Positions 55,189 to 64,000 of a DNA stretch of 64,000 bases are shown piece by piece (position 1 is the stretch's first letter; every line of letters starts with the position of its first letter). Under the pieces are notes generated by a model. The model was not told the origin of the DNA and searched no databases. It was given only the letters and a program-made list of their open reading frames with translations. The stretch spans positions 1 through 64,000 of the forward strand of contig NZ_CAMEFG010000018.1 in assembly GCF_945915435.1 (NCBI RefSeq), read 5' to 3'. The DNA comes from an uncultured Paracoccus sp. Lineage in GTDB: Bacteria > Pseudomonadota > Alphaproteobacteria > Rhodobacterales > Rhodobacteraceae. A program made the position numbers and the translations under genes.

Positions 55189-55679
55189 GGCGTTTCCCCC
55201 TGGGTTGCATCCGCCGCGCCCGTGCCTGTGCCCGCCTCGGTCCCGACCTGATCGGTCGGCGCGGCCTCAAGCCCCATCAGGGCGATCTTGAGATAGCCCG
55301 AGCGGCGCAATTCGTTCATCGTCTCCATCAGGTCGCCGTAGGCCACGACCTTGTCGGCGCGCAGGAAGATGCGCTTTTCCCGGTCGCCCCCCGTCGCAAG
55401 GTCCAGCGCGGCCTGCAAGCCGCCCGCCGGGATGGGATCGTTGCCGAGGTTGACGGTCAGGTCCGGCTGGACGGTCAGGTAGATCGGCTGGTCGGGCCGC
55501 TGCGCCGGAGTCGCGTTGGACACCGGCAGGTCGATGTTCACGTCCACCGTCGCCAGCGGCGCGGCCACCATGAAGATGATCAGCAGGACCAGCATCACGT
55601 CGATGAAGGGGACGACGTTGACCTCGTTGTTTTCTTCGAGATCGTCGCCCATGCCCTTGGTCTTGCGGAATCCGGCCAT
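55185..55679 (-). CDS. exbD: ExbD biopolymer transport protein
   Basis: ExbD forms the proton channel with ExbB and drives TonB. The 164-residue protein has one membrane helix with the key D27 in [20 protein letters not shown]. The N-terminus is charged ([16 protein letters not shown]). The periplasmic domain includes [20 protein letters not shown]. The C-terminus ends in a Thr/Gly/Ala-rich tail. It is three bases after exbB and overlaps tonB, so all three are coupled. Confidence 0.95.
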   Translation of the reverse strand: MAGFRKTKGMGDDLEENNEVNVVPFIDVMLVLLIIFMVAAPLATVDVNIDLPVSNATPAQRPDQPIYLTVQPDLTVNLGNDPIPAGGLQAALDLATGGDREKRIFLRADKVVAYGDLMETMNELRRSGYLKIALMGLEAAPTDQVGTEAGTGTGAADATQGETP

Positions 55680-55682
55680 CGC

Positions 55683-56987
<1,305 letters not shown>

Positions 56988-57094
56988 GGTCTTCCTTTTC
57001 CTTACGTCCCACGGCCCTGCGGCCCCGTGGACATAGCGTCGAAATCAGTGCCTTTGCGTGCGGAATCGGACTCGGCCGCATGGGTTTGCACGCC

Positions 57095-57123
57095 CGTATC
57101 AACTGCCCATGTAAAATTGTCAA
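57095..57123 (-). promoter_or_regulatory. Candidate promoter of exbB-exbD-tonB
   Basis: On the minus strand TTGACA (57118-57123) is a perfect -35 and GATACG (57095-57100) a weak -10, 17 bases apart. A leader of about 100 bases would precede exbB. Each hexamer lies in a copy of AGTTGA (tcaact on the plus strand at 57099-57104 and 57120-57125, a 21-base period). Confidence 0.5.
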
Positions 57124-57138
57124 CTATTCGGCGCGCTT

Positions 57139-57163
57139 TGCAAGGGCGGATAGCCCGCTTGCA
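57139..57163. promoter_or_regulatory. Inverted repeat in the exbB-hmuS divergent region
   Basis: tgcaag (57139-57144) and cttgca (57158-57163) are inverted copies with 13 bases between them, and further partial complementarity lies inside (ggc / gcc). It sits just upstream of the exbB promoter candidate and 107 bases before hmuS, so one regulator could control both units. An iron- or haem-responsive repressor is the natural guess, but the site does not match an Irr or Fur box that I know. Confidence 0.4.
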
Positions 57164-57269
57164 TCGAAACCTTATCCCAAGTATTTCTGTCGGGCACCCA
57201 GCCATGATCGCCGCGCCCCGTTCCGGGCGCGCCCCTGAACTCGCCAGTGCCGAAAAAGCGAAACAGGAC

Positions 57270-58316
57270 ATGATGATGCCGCGATATTCCCCCGCCGAAT
57301 TGCGCCAGTTGAAACAACAGGATACGGGCCGCCCCTTCGACCTTGCGGACAGGCTTGGCGTGCCCGAGGCCGCGCTGGTCGCGGCCCATGTCGGGCATGG
57401 CAACCTGCGCATCGACCCGACGCCGGGCCGGTTGATCCCGGCGGTGCATCTCCTGGGCGAGGTGATGGCCCTGACGCGAAACCGCTCTTGCGTGATCGAG
57501 AAGGTGGGCACCTACAACGACTTCCACGACGGCGAGCATGCGGCGATGACGCTGGATGCGGAAATCGACCTGCGCATCTTCCCGCGCCACTGGAGCCATG
57601 CCTTCGCGGTCGAGACGCAGGGCGAACAGGGCATCCGCCGCTCGGTCCAGGTGTTCGACGCGGCGGGGGATGCGGTCCACAAGGTCCACTTGCGCGACAC
57701 TTCGGACCTGGCCGCGTGGGAATCGCTCAAGCGCGGGCTTGCCCTGTTCGACCAGTCGGATGCGGCGGAATTCGGTCCCCGCGCGCCCGTCGAACCGGCG
57801 AAATCGCCCCCGGAAAAGGCCGAGACGCTGCGGCAGGAATGGCGCGCCATGACCGACACGCACCAGTTCAACACGCTGGTGCGGCGGCTGAAGATGAACC
57901 GGCTTGGCGCCTATCGCATCGCGGGTGCGCCCCTGGCGGTGCCGCTGGCGGTCGGGGCGGTTTCGCGCCTGTTCGACCTGCTGCCCCAGACCGGCACGCA
58001 GGTCATGCTGTTCGTCGGCAACATGGGCTGTATCGAGATCCATTCCGGCCCGGTCCATTCGCTGCGGCCGATGGGTCCGTGGATCAACGTCATGGACCCG
58101 CGCTTCAACCTGCATCTGCGCGGCGATCACGTGGCCGAGGTGTGGCTGGTCGACAAGCCGACTAGGCGCGGCCCGGCGCTGTCGGTCGAGGCTTTCGATG
58201 CCGAGGGCGGGCTGATCTTCCAATGCTTCGGCATGCGTCCCGAAAAGGGCGGCGATCACGACGCATGGGTGCGGCTGACCACCAGCCTGCCCAAGCTGGC
58301 CGAGGCGGCGGAATGA
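57270..58316 (+). CDS. hmuS: Haem-handling protein HmuS/HemS
   Basis: HmuS/HemS-type proteins bind haem in the cytoplasm after import and may degrade it. This 348-residue protein starts at ATG 57270 (two more ATGs follow at once, at 57273 and 57276; the last has aggac at a good distance). It has the two repeated HemS domains: one with VMALTRNRSCVIEKVGTYND and one with MLFVGNMGCIEIHSGPVHSL and PRFNLHLRGDHV. It is the first gene of hmuS-hmuT-hmuU-hmuV; its stop overlaps hmuT by four bases. Confidence 0.93.
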   Translation: MMMPRYSPAELRQLKQQDTGRPFDLADRLGVPEAALVAAHVGHGNLRIDPTPGRLIPAVHLLGEVMALTRNRSCVIEKVGTYNDFHDGEHAAMTLDAEIDLRIFPRHWSHAFAVETQGEQGIRRSVQVFDAAGDAVHKVHLRDTSDLAAWESLKRGLALFDQSDAAEFGPRAPVEPAKSPPEKAETLRQEWRAMTDTHQFNTLVRRLKMNRLGAYRIAGAPLAVPLAVGAVSRLFDLLPQTGTQVMLFVGNMGCIEIHSGPVHSLRPMGPWINVMDPRFNLHLRGDHVAEVWLVDKPTRRGPALSVEAFDAEGGLIFQCFGMRPEKGGDHDAWVRLTTSLPKLAEAAE

Positions 58317-59188
58317 GGCGGCTTGCGCTTGCCGCTTCGGTCGCCCTGCTGTCGGCGTTGCCGGGTCTGGCGCAGGACCAGGACGCCTCGCGCGTGCTGT
58401 CCCTTGGCGGCACGGTGACCGAGATCGTCTTTGCGCTGGACCAGCAGGACCGGCTGATCGGGCGCGACACGACCTCGGGCTATCCGCCGCAGGCGCTGGA
58501 ACTGCCCGATGTCGGCTATATGCGGCAGTTGTCGCCCGAAGGCGTGCTGTCGGTCGGTCCCGACCTGATCCTTTCCGACGAAGGTTCGGGTCCGCCCGAG
58601 GCCATCGCCGTGCTGAAGGCCGCCGGTATCCCCTTTGTCGAGGTGCCCGACGGCTTCGACGGCGAAGCCATCGCGCTGAAGGTCACCACCATCGCCGAGG
58701 CGCTTGGCGTCCCCGAACGGGGGCAGGCGCTGGCCGACCGGCTGCGCGGCGAGTTGGACGAGGTCGCCCGCCGCAATGCCCGGCAGGACGATCCCCGGCG
58801 CGTGCTGTTCGTGCTGTCAACGCAGGGCGGGCGGGTGATGGCGGGGGGCGAGGGCACCTCGGCCGATGCGATCATCGCACTTGCGGGGGGCCGGAACGCG
58901 ATCTCGGGCGTGCAGGGCTACAAGCAGATCACGGACGAGGCGATCGCGGCAGCCGCGCCCGACGTGATCCTGATGATGGACCGCAGCCGGGGCGGGCCGC
59001 CGTCGGGCAGCGCCGAGGTGCTGGCGATGCCCGCCTTCGCGCCGACACCCGCCGCCCGCGACGGCGCGCTGATCCACATGGACGGGCTGCTGCTTCTGGG
59101 CTTCGGCCCGCGCACCGCCGAGGCTGCGGTCGAACTGCACCGGGCGCTTTACGGCAATGAAGGCGAGGACGGCGATGGTGGCGCTTGA
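58313..59188 (+). CDS. hmuT: Haem ABC transporter substrate-binding protein
   Basis: HmuT captures haem in the periplasm and delivers it to HmuUV. The 291-residue protein has a signal peptide (LALAASVALLSALPGLAQ) without a lipobox. The fold of class III binding proteins is visible: RVLSLGGTVTEIVFALDQQD, RLIGRDTTSGYPPQA and LPDVGYMRQLSPEGVLSVGP. The Y in the VGYMR segment is a candidate haem ligand. It overlaps both hmuS (4 bases) and hmuU (14 bases). No TonB-dependent haem receptor is in the window. Confidence 0.94.
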   Translation: MRRLALAASVALLSALPGLAQDQDASRVLSLGGTVTEIVFALDQQDRLIGRDTTSGYPPQALELPDVGYMRQLSPEGVLSVGPDLILSDEGSGPPEAIAVLKAAGIPFVEVPDGFDGEAIALKVTTIAEALGVPERGQALADRLRGELDEVARRNARQDDPRRVLFVLSTQGGRVMAGGEGTSADAIIALAGGRNAISGVQGYKQITDEAIAAAAPDVILMMDRSRGGPPSGSAEVLAMPAFAPTPAARDGALIHMDGLLLLGFGPRTAEAAVELHRALYGNEGEDGDGGA

Positions 59189-60248
59189 CACCCATGCGAT
59201 GCGGCGGATCGAGGGCGACCGCAGCCACCGCGCCCGCGCGCTTTGCGCCGGGCTGGTGCTGCTGCTGTGCTGCATGGCGGTCGTCTCGCTTGGCTGGGGG
59301 GCGTCGGGGACGTCCTTCTTCGGGGTTCTGGGCAAGCTGCTGAGCGGACAGGAACTGTCCTTGCAGGACCGCATCGTGATCGTGAATATCCGCCTGCCGC
59401 GCATGGTCATGGGGATCATGGTCGGCGCCGCGCTGGCCATGTCGGGGGCGATCATGCAGGGGCTGTTTCGCAACCCGCTGGCCGATCCGGGCCTTGTCGG
59501 CGTCAGCGCGGGCGCAAGCCTTGGCGCGATCACGGCCATCGTGCTTGGCGGCAGCCTGCCCGCCGCCGTCGGTGCCTTCTTCGGCTGGCACCTTGTTCCC
59601 GCGATGGCCTTCGCCGGGGGATGGCTCAGCATGATGATCCTCTACCGGATCGCGACGCAAAGCGGGCGGACCTCGATCGCGACGATGCTGCTGGCGGGGA
59701 TCGTGCTTGGCGCGCTGACGGCGGCGCTGTCGGGGATCGTGATCTACATGGCCGACGACAACCAGCTGCGCGACCTGACCTTTTGGGGGCTTGGCTCGCT
59801 TGCCGGGGCAAGCTGGGCCAAGATCGCCGCTGCCGGGCCGGTCATCGCCGTGGCGCTGTGCTTTGCGCCGATGCTGGCGCGCGGGCTGAACTGCCTGGCC
59901 CTGGGCGAGGCCGCCGCCATCCACAGCGGCATCCGCCTGCAACGGGTCAAGAACGCCGCCATCCTGACCGTCGCGGGGGCCACGGGGGCGGCGGTCGCGA
60001 TCTCGGGCGGGATCGGCTTCGTCGGCATCGTGGTGCCGCATCTGCTGCGGCTGCTGACCGGGCCGGACCACCGCTGGTTGCTGGTGAACTCGGGCCTGCT
60101 GGGGGCCAGCATGCTGCTGGTGGCCGATATCGTCAGCCGCACCATCGTCGCGCCGGCGGAACTGCCCATCGGCATCGTCACCGCCGTCATCGGCGGGCCG
60201 TTCTTCCTGTGGATCCTGCTGCGCAACCGCAATCTGGTGGACCTATGA
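59175..60248 (+). CDS. hmuU: Haem ABC transporter permease
   Basis: HmuU is the FecCD/BtuC-type membrane part of the haem importer. I chose ATG 59175 (MVALDTHAMRRI), with gaggacggcg upstream, over ATG 59157. The 357-residue protein has about ten hydrophobic segments; family blocks are RLPRMVMGIMVGAALAMSGA, IMQGLFRNPLADPGLVGVSA and ISGGIGFVGIVVPHLLRLL. A coupling loop for HmuV lies near VKNAAILTVAGATG. It overlaps hmuT and hmuV and must be made with them. Confidence 0.95.
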   Translation: MVALDTHAMRRIEGDRSHRARALCAGLVLLLCCMAVVSLGWGASGTSFFGVLGKLLSGQELSLQDRIVIVNIRLPRMVMGIMVGAALAMSGAIMQGLFRNPLADPGLVGVSAGASLGAITAIVLGGSLPAAVGAFFGWHLVPAMAFAGGWLSMMILYRIATQSGRTSIATMLLAGIVLGALTAALSGIVIYMADDNQLRDLTFWGLGSLAGASWAKIAAAGPVIAVALCFAPMLARGLNCLALGEAAAIHSGIRLQRVKNAAILTVAGATGAAVAISGGIGFVGIVVPHLLRLLTGPDHRWLLVNSGLLGASMLLVADIVSRTIVAPAELPIGIVTAVIGGPFFLWILLRNRNLVDL

Positions 60249-61018
60249 GCCTGATCGCAAGTGACATAAGGGTCTCGCTTGGCCGCAAGCCGATCCTGCA
60301 CGGCATCGGCTTTCGCGCGCAGCCGGGGCAGTTCACCGCCATCGTCGGTCCCAACGGATCGGGCAAGACCACGCTGATGCGCGCCCTGACGGGCGAGCTT
60401 GCGGCCGAGGGGCGGATTTCGCTGAACGGCCACGACCTGCGCAACATGACGCCCGAGGCGCTGGCCCGCATCCGGGGCGTGCTGCCGCAATCGACGCCGC
60501 TGTCCTTTCCCTTCACCGTGGCCGAGGTCGTGCGCATCGGACTGGATGCGCGGGGCGAGCGGGCCGATCCGCTGATCCTGTCGGCGCTGGCGGCGGTGGG
60601 CCTGCCGGATTTCGCGGGCAGGCTGTATCAGCAGCTATCGGGGGGCGAACAGCAGCGCGTCCAGCTTGCCCGCGTGCTGGCGCAGGTCTGGCAGCCCACC
60701 TCGCCCGAGGGGCCGCGCTGGCTGTTTCTGGACGAACCCGTCAGCAGCCTGGACATCGCCCACCAGTTGACCGTGATGCGCCTTGCCGCCGATTACGCGC
60801 GGCGCGGGGGTGGCGTCGTTGCCGTCATGCACGACCTGAACCTGACGGCGATGTTTGCAGACCGCATCACGCTGATGATGGCGGGCGAGGTGCTGGCCGA
60901 CGGCACCCCGTGCGAGGTGCTGACCGACCGCATCCTTGGCCGCGCCTATGGCTGCACGCTGCATGTCAACCGCGTCCCAGAAAGCGGGATCTGGGTGCTG
61001 CCCCACGCCGCTGCTTAG
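60245..61018 (+). CDS. hmuV: Haem ABC transporter ATP-binding protein
   Basis: HmuV hydrolyses ATP to drive haem import. The 257-residue protein has Walker A GPNGSGKTT near 35-43, the signature LSGGEQQRVQLAR, Walker B WLFLDEPVSSLD, and the H-loop in VAVMHDLNLTAMF. The start overlaps the hmuU stop by four bases. It is the last gene of the haem import operon and ends 6 bases before the stop of the converging aminotransferase gene. Confidence 0.96.
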   Translation: MSLIASDIRVSLGRKPILHGIGFRAQPGQFTAIVGPNGSGKTTLMRALTGELAAEGRISLNGHDLRNMTPEALARIRGVLPQSTPLSFPFTVAEVVRIGLDARGERADPLILSALAAVGLPDFAGRLYQQLSGGEQQRVQLARVLAQVWQPTSPEGPRWLFLDEPVSSLDIAHQLTVMRLAADYARRGGGVVAVMHDLNLTAMFADRITLMMAGEVLADGTPCEVLTDRILGRAYGCTLHVNRVPESGIWVLPHAAA

Positions 61019-61023
61019 CAAGG

Positions 61024-62196
61024 TCAGGACAGGCGGGCGATGACGCTGGCCGCGGCCTCGACCCCGCCCGAGCCGTGGGCAATGTCCAGCGCCTGCATCC
61101 CGGCCTGGATCGTTGCCAGCGTGCCAAGGTGCTGATGGGCGCTGACATGGCCCATATGGGCGATGCGCATGGCGTTTTCGGGATCGCTGGCGCCAAGACC
61201 GATGCCAAGCGTCAGCCCCGCCTTTTGCTGCACCCATGCGCGCAACCCCGCCGCGCCGGGCAAGGTCAGCGCGGTGACCGCGCGGGCGCGGGCGGCGGGA
61301 TCGGCCACGACATGGGCAATGCCGGGATTGCCCGCCCCCCATGCGTCGATGGCGGCCCATGTCGCCTGCGCCAGCCCTTCGTGGCGCGCCCATGCGGCGG
61401 GCAGGGTTTCATCGTCGAGCAGCATCGCCAGCGCGGTTTCCAGCGCGTGGACCAGTTGCACCGGGGGCGTGCCGCCCCAGTATTGCCACGATTCCCGCGC
61501 ATCGGCGCGGGCGGTCCATTCCCAATAGGGCGTCGTCAGGTCGGTGCGCCCCCGCGCCCTTGCCCGGTCCGAGAACCACACGAACCCCATCCCCGGCGGC
61601 GCCATCATCCCCTTCTGGCTGGCCGAGACCAGCACGTCGATCCCCCATTCGTCCATCAGCAGCCTGTCGCAGCCAAGCGAGGCGATGGCATCCACCGCCA
61701 GCAGCGCCGGATGGTCGCCCATCGCGGCGCGCAGCGCGGGAATGTCGGCGCGGACCGAACTGGCCGTGTCGATATGGCAGACCAGGACGGCGCGGATCAG
61801 ATGCGCAGGGTCCTGCCGCAGCCGTTCGGCAAGCTGGCCGGGATCGGGGGCGGCGGGGCCGGACTCGATCCGCTCGACCACGATGCCGCGGGCCTCGGCA
61901 TTGTCCGCCCAGGATTGCGCGAAATGGCCCGACACCAGCACCAGAACCCGCTCGCCCCGGTTCAGCATGTTGGCGTTTGCGGCCTCCCACGCGGCATGGC
62001 CGTTGCCGATATAGGCGGCAAGATGGGCGCCCGTTCCCGCCAGCCGCTTCAACTGCCGGGCGGTCCGCGCGTTCAGGCCGGCCAGTTCCGGCCCGTAGAT
62101 ATCGGGCGAGGGGCGCGCCATCGCGCGGATCACCGGATCGGGCAGGGGCGAAGGGCCGGGGATCGCCAGAAAGGGGCGGCCTTGGGAAAAGCTCAT
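61024..62196 (-). CDS. Class V PLP aminotransferase (alanine/serine-glyoxylate type)
   Basis: This 390-residue enzyme starts at ATG 62196 (MSFSQGRPFLAIPGPSPLPD). The PLP lysine is K195 in SASQKGMMAPPGMG, the PLP-ring Asp is D169 in LLAVDAIASLG, and IPGPSPLPD (12-20) is the substrate loop of alanine- and serine-glyoxylate transaminases. It would transfer an amino group to glyoxylate. It is divergent from an ABC exporter gene and converges on hmuV. Its exact donor (serine, alanine or aspartate) cannot be fixed. Confidence 0.93.
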   Translation of the reverse strand: MSFSQGRPFLAIPGPSPLPDPVIRAMARPSPDIYGPELAGLNARTARQLKRLAGTGAHLAAYIGNGHAAWEAANANMLNRGERVLVLVSGHFAQSWADNAEARGIVVERIESGPAAPDPGQLAERLRQDPAHLIRAVLVCHIDTASSVRADIPALRAAMGDHPALLAVDAIASLGCDRLLMDEWGIDVLVSASQKGMMAPPGMGFVWFSDRARARGRTDLTTPYWEWTARADARESWQYWGGTPPVQLVHALETALAMLLDDETLPAAWARHEGLAQATWAAIDAWGAGNPGIAHVVADPAARARAVTALTLPGAAGLRAWVQQKAGLTLGIGLGASDPENAMRIAHMGHVSAHQHLGTLATIQAGMQALDIAHGSGGVEAAASVIARLS

Positions 62197-62371
62197 GGCA
62201 AGTGCCTGAAAACGGGGGGTCTGAATCGTCGTGCGCCCATCGGTAGGACGGTTGCGCGCGCCGGTCAACGGGATTGCGGCGCGGGCTTTTTTGCGTGCCC
62301 GCGCTTGCCCCGGTTATCGGCTGCGCTTATCCCTGTCAGCCTGAAGCCACCGAAAAAAGGGCAGGGACAGC

Positions 62372-64000
62372 ATGGCGCAGGCAACCGGCAAATCGGCCAG
62401 TCCGACCGTCTCGACCCTTTTCGGGCGCATGTGGCGCGACTACCTGCGGCCCTATTGGGCGCGGATCGCGCTGGCGCTGGCTTTCCTGGTGATCGAAGGC
62501 TCGACCCTGGGAATGCTGAGCTGGATGCTCAAGCCGCTGTTCGACCGGGTCTTCGTCGGCGGCGACACCAGCGCGATCTGGTGGGTCGGCGGCGCGATAT
62601 TCGCGCTTTTCGTGATCCGTGCGGTGACCTTCGTGATCAACCGCGCGCTGATGACCTCGGTTTCGCTGTCGGTGTCCACGCTGATGCAAAAGGACATGCT
62701 GAACCACATCATGACGCTGGACGGCGGCTTCTTCCAGACCAACCCCCCCGGCGCGCTGATCGAGCGGGTGCAGGGCGACAGCCTTGCCGTGCAAGGGGTG
62801 TGGCAGACGTTCATCTCGGGCATCGGGCGCGATATCGTGGCGCTTGGCTCGCTCTTGGCCGTGGCCGTCGCCATCGACTTGCGCTGGACACTGATCGCGC
62901 TGGTGGGCGCGCCGATCCTGATCCTGCCGATGGCGGTGGTGCAACGCTATATCCGGCGCAAGATGCGGCAGAACCGCGACATCTCCAGCCAGCGCGCGAC
63001 CCGGCTGGACGAGGTGCTGCACGGCATCGCCGCCGTCAAGCTGAACCGGATGGAGGGCTACCAGTCCCAACGCTTCGGCGCCATCGTCGACCGCATCCGC
63101 AGCGGGCAGGTCAAGATGACGGCGATGGGATCGGTCATCCCCGCGCTGGTCGATATCGTGACGGGGCTGGGCTTTGTCGGCGTGCTGGCCCTTGGCGGGG
63201 TCGAGGTGACGCAGGGCCAGCGCACGGTCGGGGACTTCATGGCCTTTTTCACCGCGATGGCGCTGGCCTTCCAGCCGCTGCGCAGGCTGGGCGCGCTGGC
63301 GGGAACGTGGCAGTCGGCGGCGGCCTCGCTCGAGCGTATCTATGCGGTGCTGGACATGCGGCCCCGGATCTTTTCCGGTCCCCGCACCGCGCCCCCCGAC
63401 GATATGGGGATCGAATTGCGCGACGTGCGCCTGTCCTACGGCGAAAACACCGTGCTGGACGGGCTGAGCTTTACCGCCGAACCCGGCAAGACCACCGCGC
63501 TGGTCGGGCCGTCGGGGGCGGGCAAGTCCACCGTCTTCAACCTGCTGACGCGGCTGGTCGATCCGCAATCGGGGCAGGTGCTGCTGGGTGGCGTGCCGGT
63601 GCAGGACTACGACCTGGGCACCCTGCGCGACCAGTTTTCCACCGTCAGCCAGGAGGCCGCGCTTTTCGACGAGACCCTGCGCGAGAATATCCTGCTGGGG
63701 CGTCCCGCCGACGACGCCCTGCTGCGCGCGGCGACCCAGGCCGCCCATGTCAGCGACTTCGCCGACCGCCTGCCGCTCGGGCTGGACAGCCATGCGGGGC
63801 CGCGCGGCTCGGCCCTGTCGGGGGGGCAGCGCCAGCGCGTGGCCATCGCCCGCGCGCTCTTGCGCGATGCGCCCATCCTGCTGCTGGACGAGGCGACCAG
63901 CGCGCTGGACGCCCATAGCGAAAAGCTGGTGCAAGAGGCGCTGGACAAGCTGGCCGTCGGGCGCACCACCCTTGTCATCGCGCACCGCCTGTCCACCATC
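62372..64000 (+). CDS. MsbA-like ABC exporter, cut by the window end
   Basis: 543 codons of a half-transporter fusing membrane and ATPase domains are visible; the stop lies beyond 64000. The start is ATG 62372 (MAQATGKSASPTVSTL) with agggacag upstream. Six membrane helices lie in residues 25-320. Nucleotide-binding motifs: Walker A GPSGAGKST, signature ALSGGQRQRVAIARALL, Walker B ILLLDEATSALD and H-loop IAHRLSTI at the cut. Family members (MsbA, lipid A flippase, and other exporters) move lipids or drugs out. The lipid A role is likely but not proven from sequence. Confidence 0.9.
   Translation, partial: MAQATGKSASPTVSTLFGRMWRDYLRPYWARIALALAFLVIEGSTLGMLSWMLKPLFDRVFVGGDTSAIWWVGGAIFALFVIRAVTFVINRALMTSVSLSVSTLMQKDMLNHIMTLDGGFFQTNPPGALIERVQGDSLAVQGVWQTFISGIGRDIVALGSLLAVAVAIDLRWTLIALVGAPILILPMAVVQRYIRRKMRQNRDISSQRATRLDEVLHGIAAVKLNRMEGYQSQRFGAIVDRIRSGQVKMTAMGSVIPALVDIVTGLGFVGVLALGGVEVTQGQRTVGDFMAFFTAMALAFQPLRRLGALAGTWQSAAASLERIYAVLDMRPRIFSGPRTAPPDDMGIELRDVRLSYGENTVLDGLSFTAEPGKTTALVGPSGAGKSTVFNLLTRLVDPQSGQVLLGGVPVQDYDLGTLRDQFSTVSQEAALFDETLRENILLGRPADDALLRAATQAAHVSDFADRLPLGLDSHAGPRGSALSGGQRQRVAIARALLRDAPILLLDEATSALDAHSEKLVQEALDKLAVGRTTLVIAHRLSTI

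Overview
The window reads as chromosomal DNA of an alphaproteobacterium of the Rhodobacterales, most like Paracoccus or a close relative. This rests on GC content of roughly two thirds by eye, strong G/C bias at third codon positions, and small order-typical families (DUF6280, DUF3775, DUF3035, DUF1674, TIGR02186). Several gene neighbourhoods also look typical: rsmB - heparinase-like - purH - lspA - DUF3035 - two M16 proteases, and hmuSTUV divergent from exbBD-tonB. I see no rRNA, tRNA, CRISPR array, insertion sequence, prophage or plasmid function. Almost every base lies in a tightly packed gene; the longest gap is about 360 bases (11722-12084).

Layout. 1-1395: an unrecognised Pro/Ala-rich protein flanked by short tandem duplications, and a YdeI-like protein. 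1396-6105: polynucleotide phosphorylase with a structured leader, two small glycosyltransferases directly behind its terminator, and a 1-Cys peroxiredoxin. 6262-10867: a carbon-catabolism group (aldehyde dehydrogenase, SDR, FAH-family hydrolase, hydroxypyruvate isomerase-like protein) converging on a KDPG-aldolase-like protein that has lost both catalytic residues. 11158-13534: EF-P, a DUF6280 protein and LrgAB. 13662-19593: SMC, RidA-like, glycerophosphodiesterase and a FemAB-like acyltransferase. 19590-21337: a TauE/SafE permease with its TIGR02186 partner.

21607-24191: surE-pcm-nlpD, the classic survival/cell-wall operon. 24299-29290: a PopZ-like protein, TolC, a second PIMT-like methyltransferase, an FAH hydrolase, a hotdog thioesterase and an amidohydrolase-fold protein with damaged metal sites. 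29346-33672: an RND pump and its adaptor. 33800-42710: a DUF1674 protein, rsmB, heparinase-like, purH, lspA, two lipoprotein-type genes and a catalytic/non-catalytic M16 pair. 43048-49335: mutL, DUF3775, a PQQ sugar dehydrogenase, NlpC/P60, M17 aminopeptidase and a small helical protein. 49473-54175: beta-carbonic anhydrase, GT2 glycosyltransferase, glpK and glpD. 54370-61018: tonB-exbD-exbB divergent from hmuS-hmuT-hmuU-hmuV, forming a haem uptake locus without its outer-membrane receptor. 61024-64000: a class V aminotransferase and an MsbA-like ABC exporter cut by the window edge.

Most of this is housekeeping DNA and I do not see a convincing new multi-gene system. The best leads are proteins that keep their fold but lose catalytic residues (aldolase-like 10154-10855, amidohydrolase-like 28445-29290, second PIMT 26317-26970), the pnp leader hairpins, the tandem duplications around the first gene, and several unexplained inverted repeats in intergenic regions.
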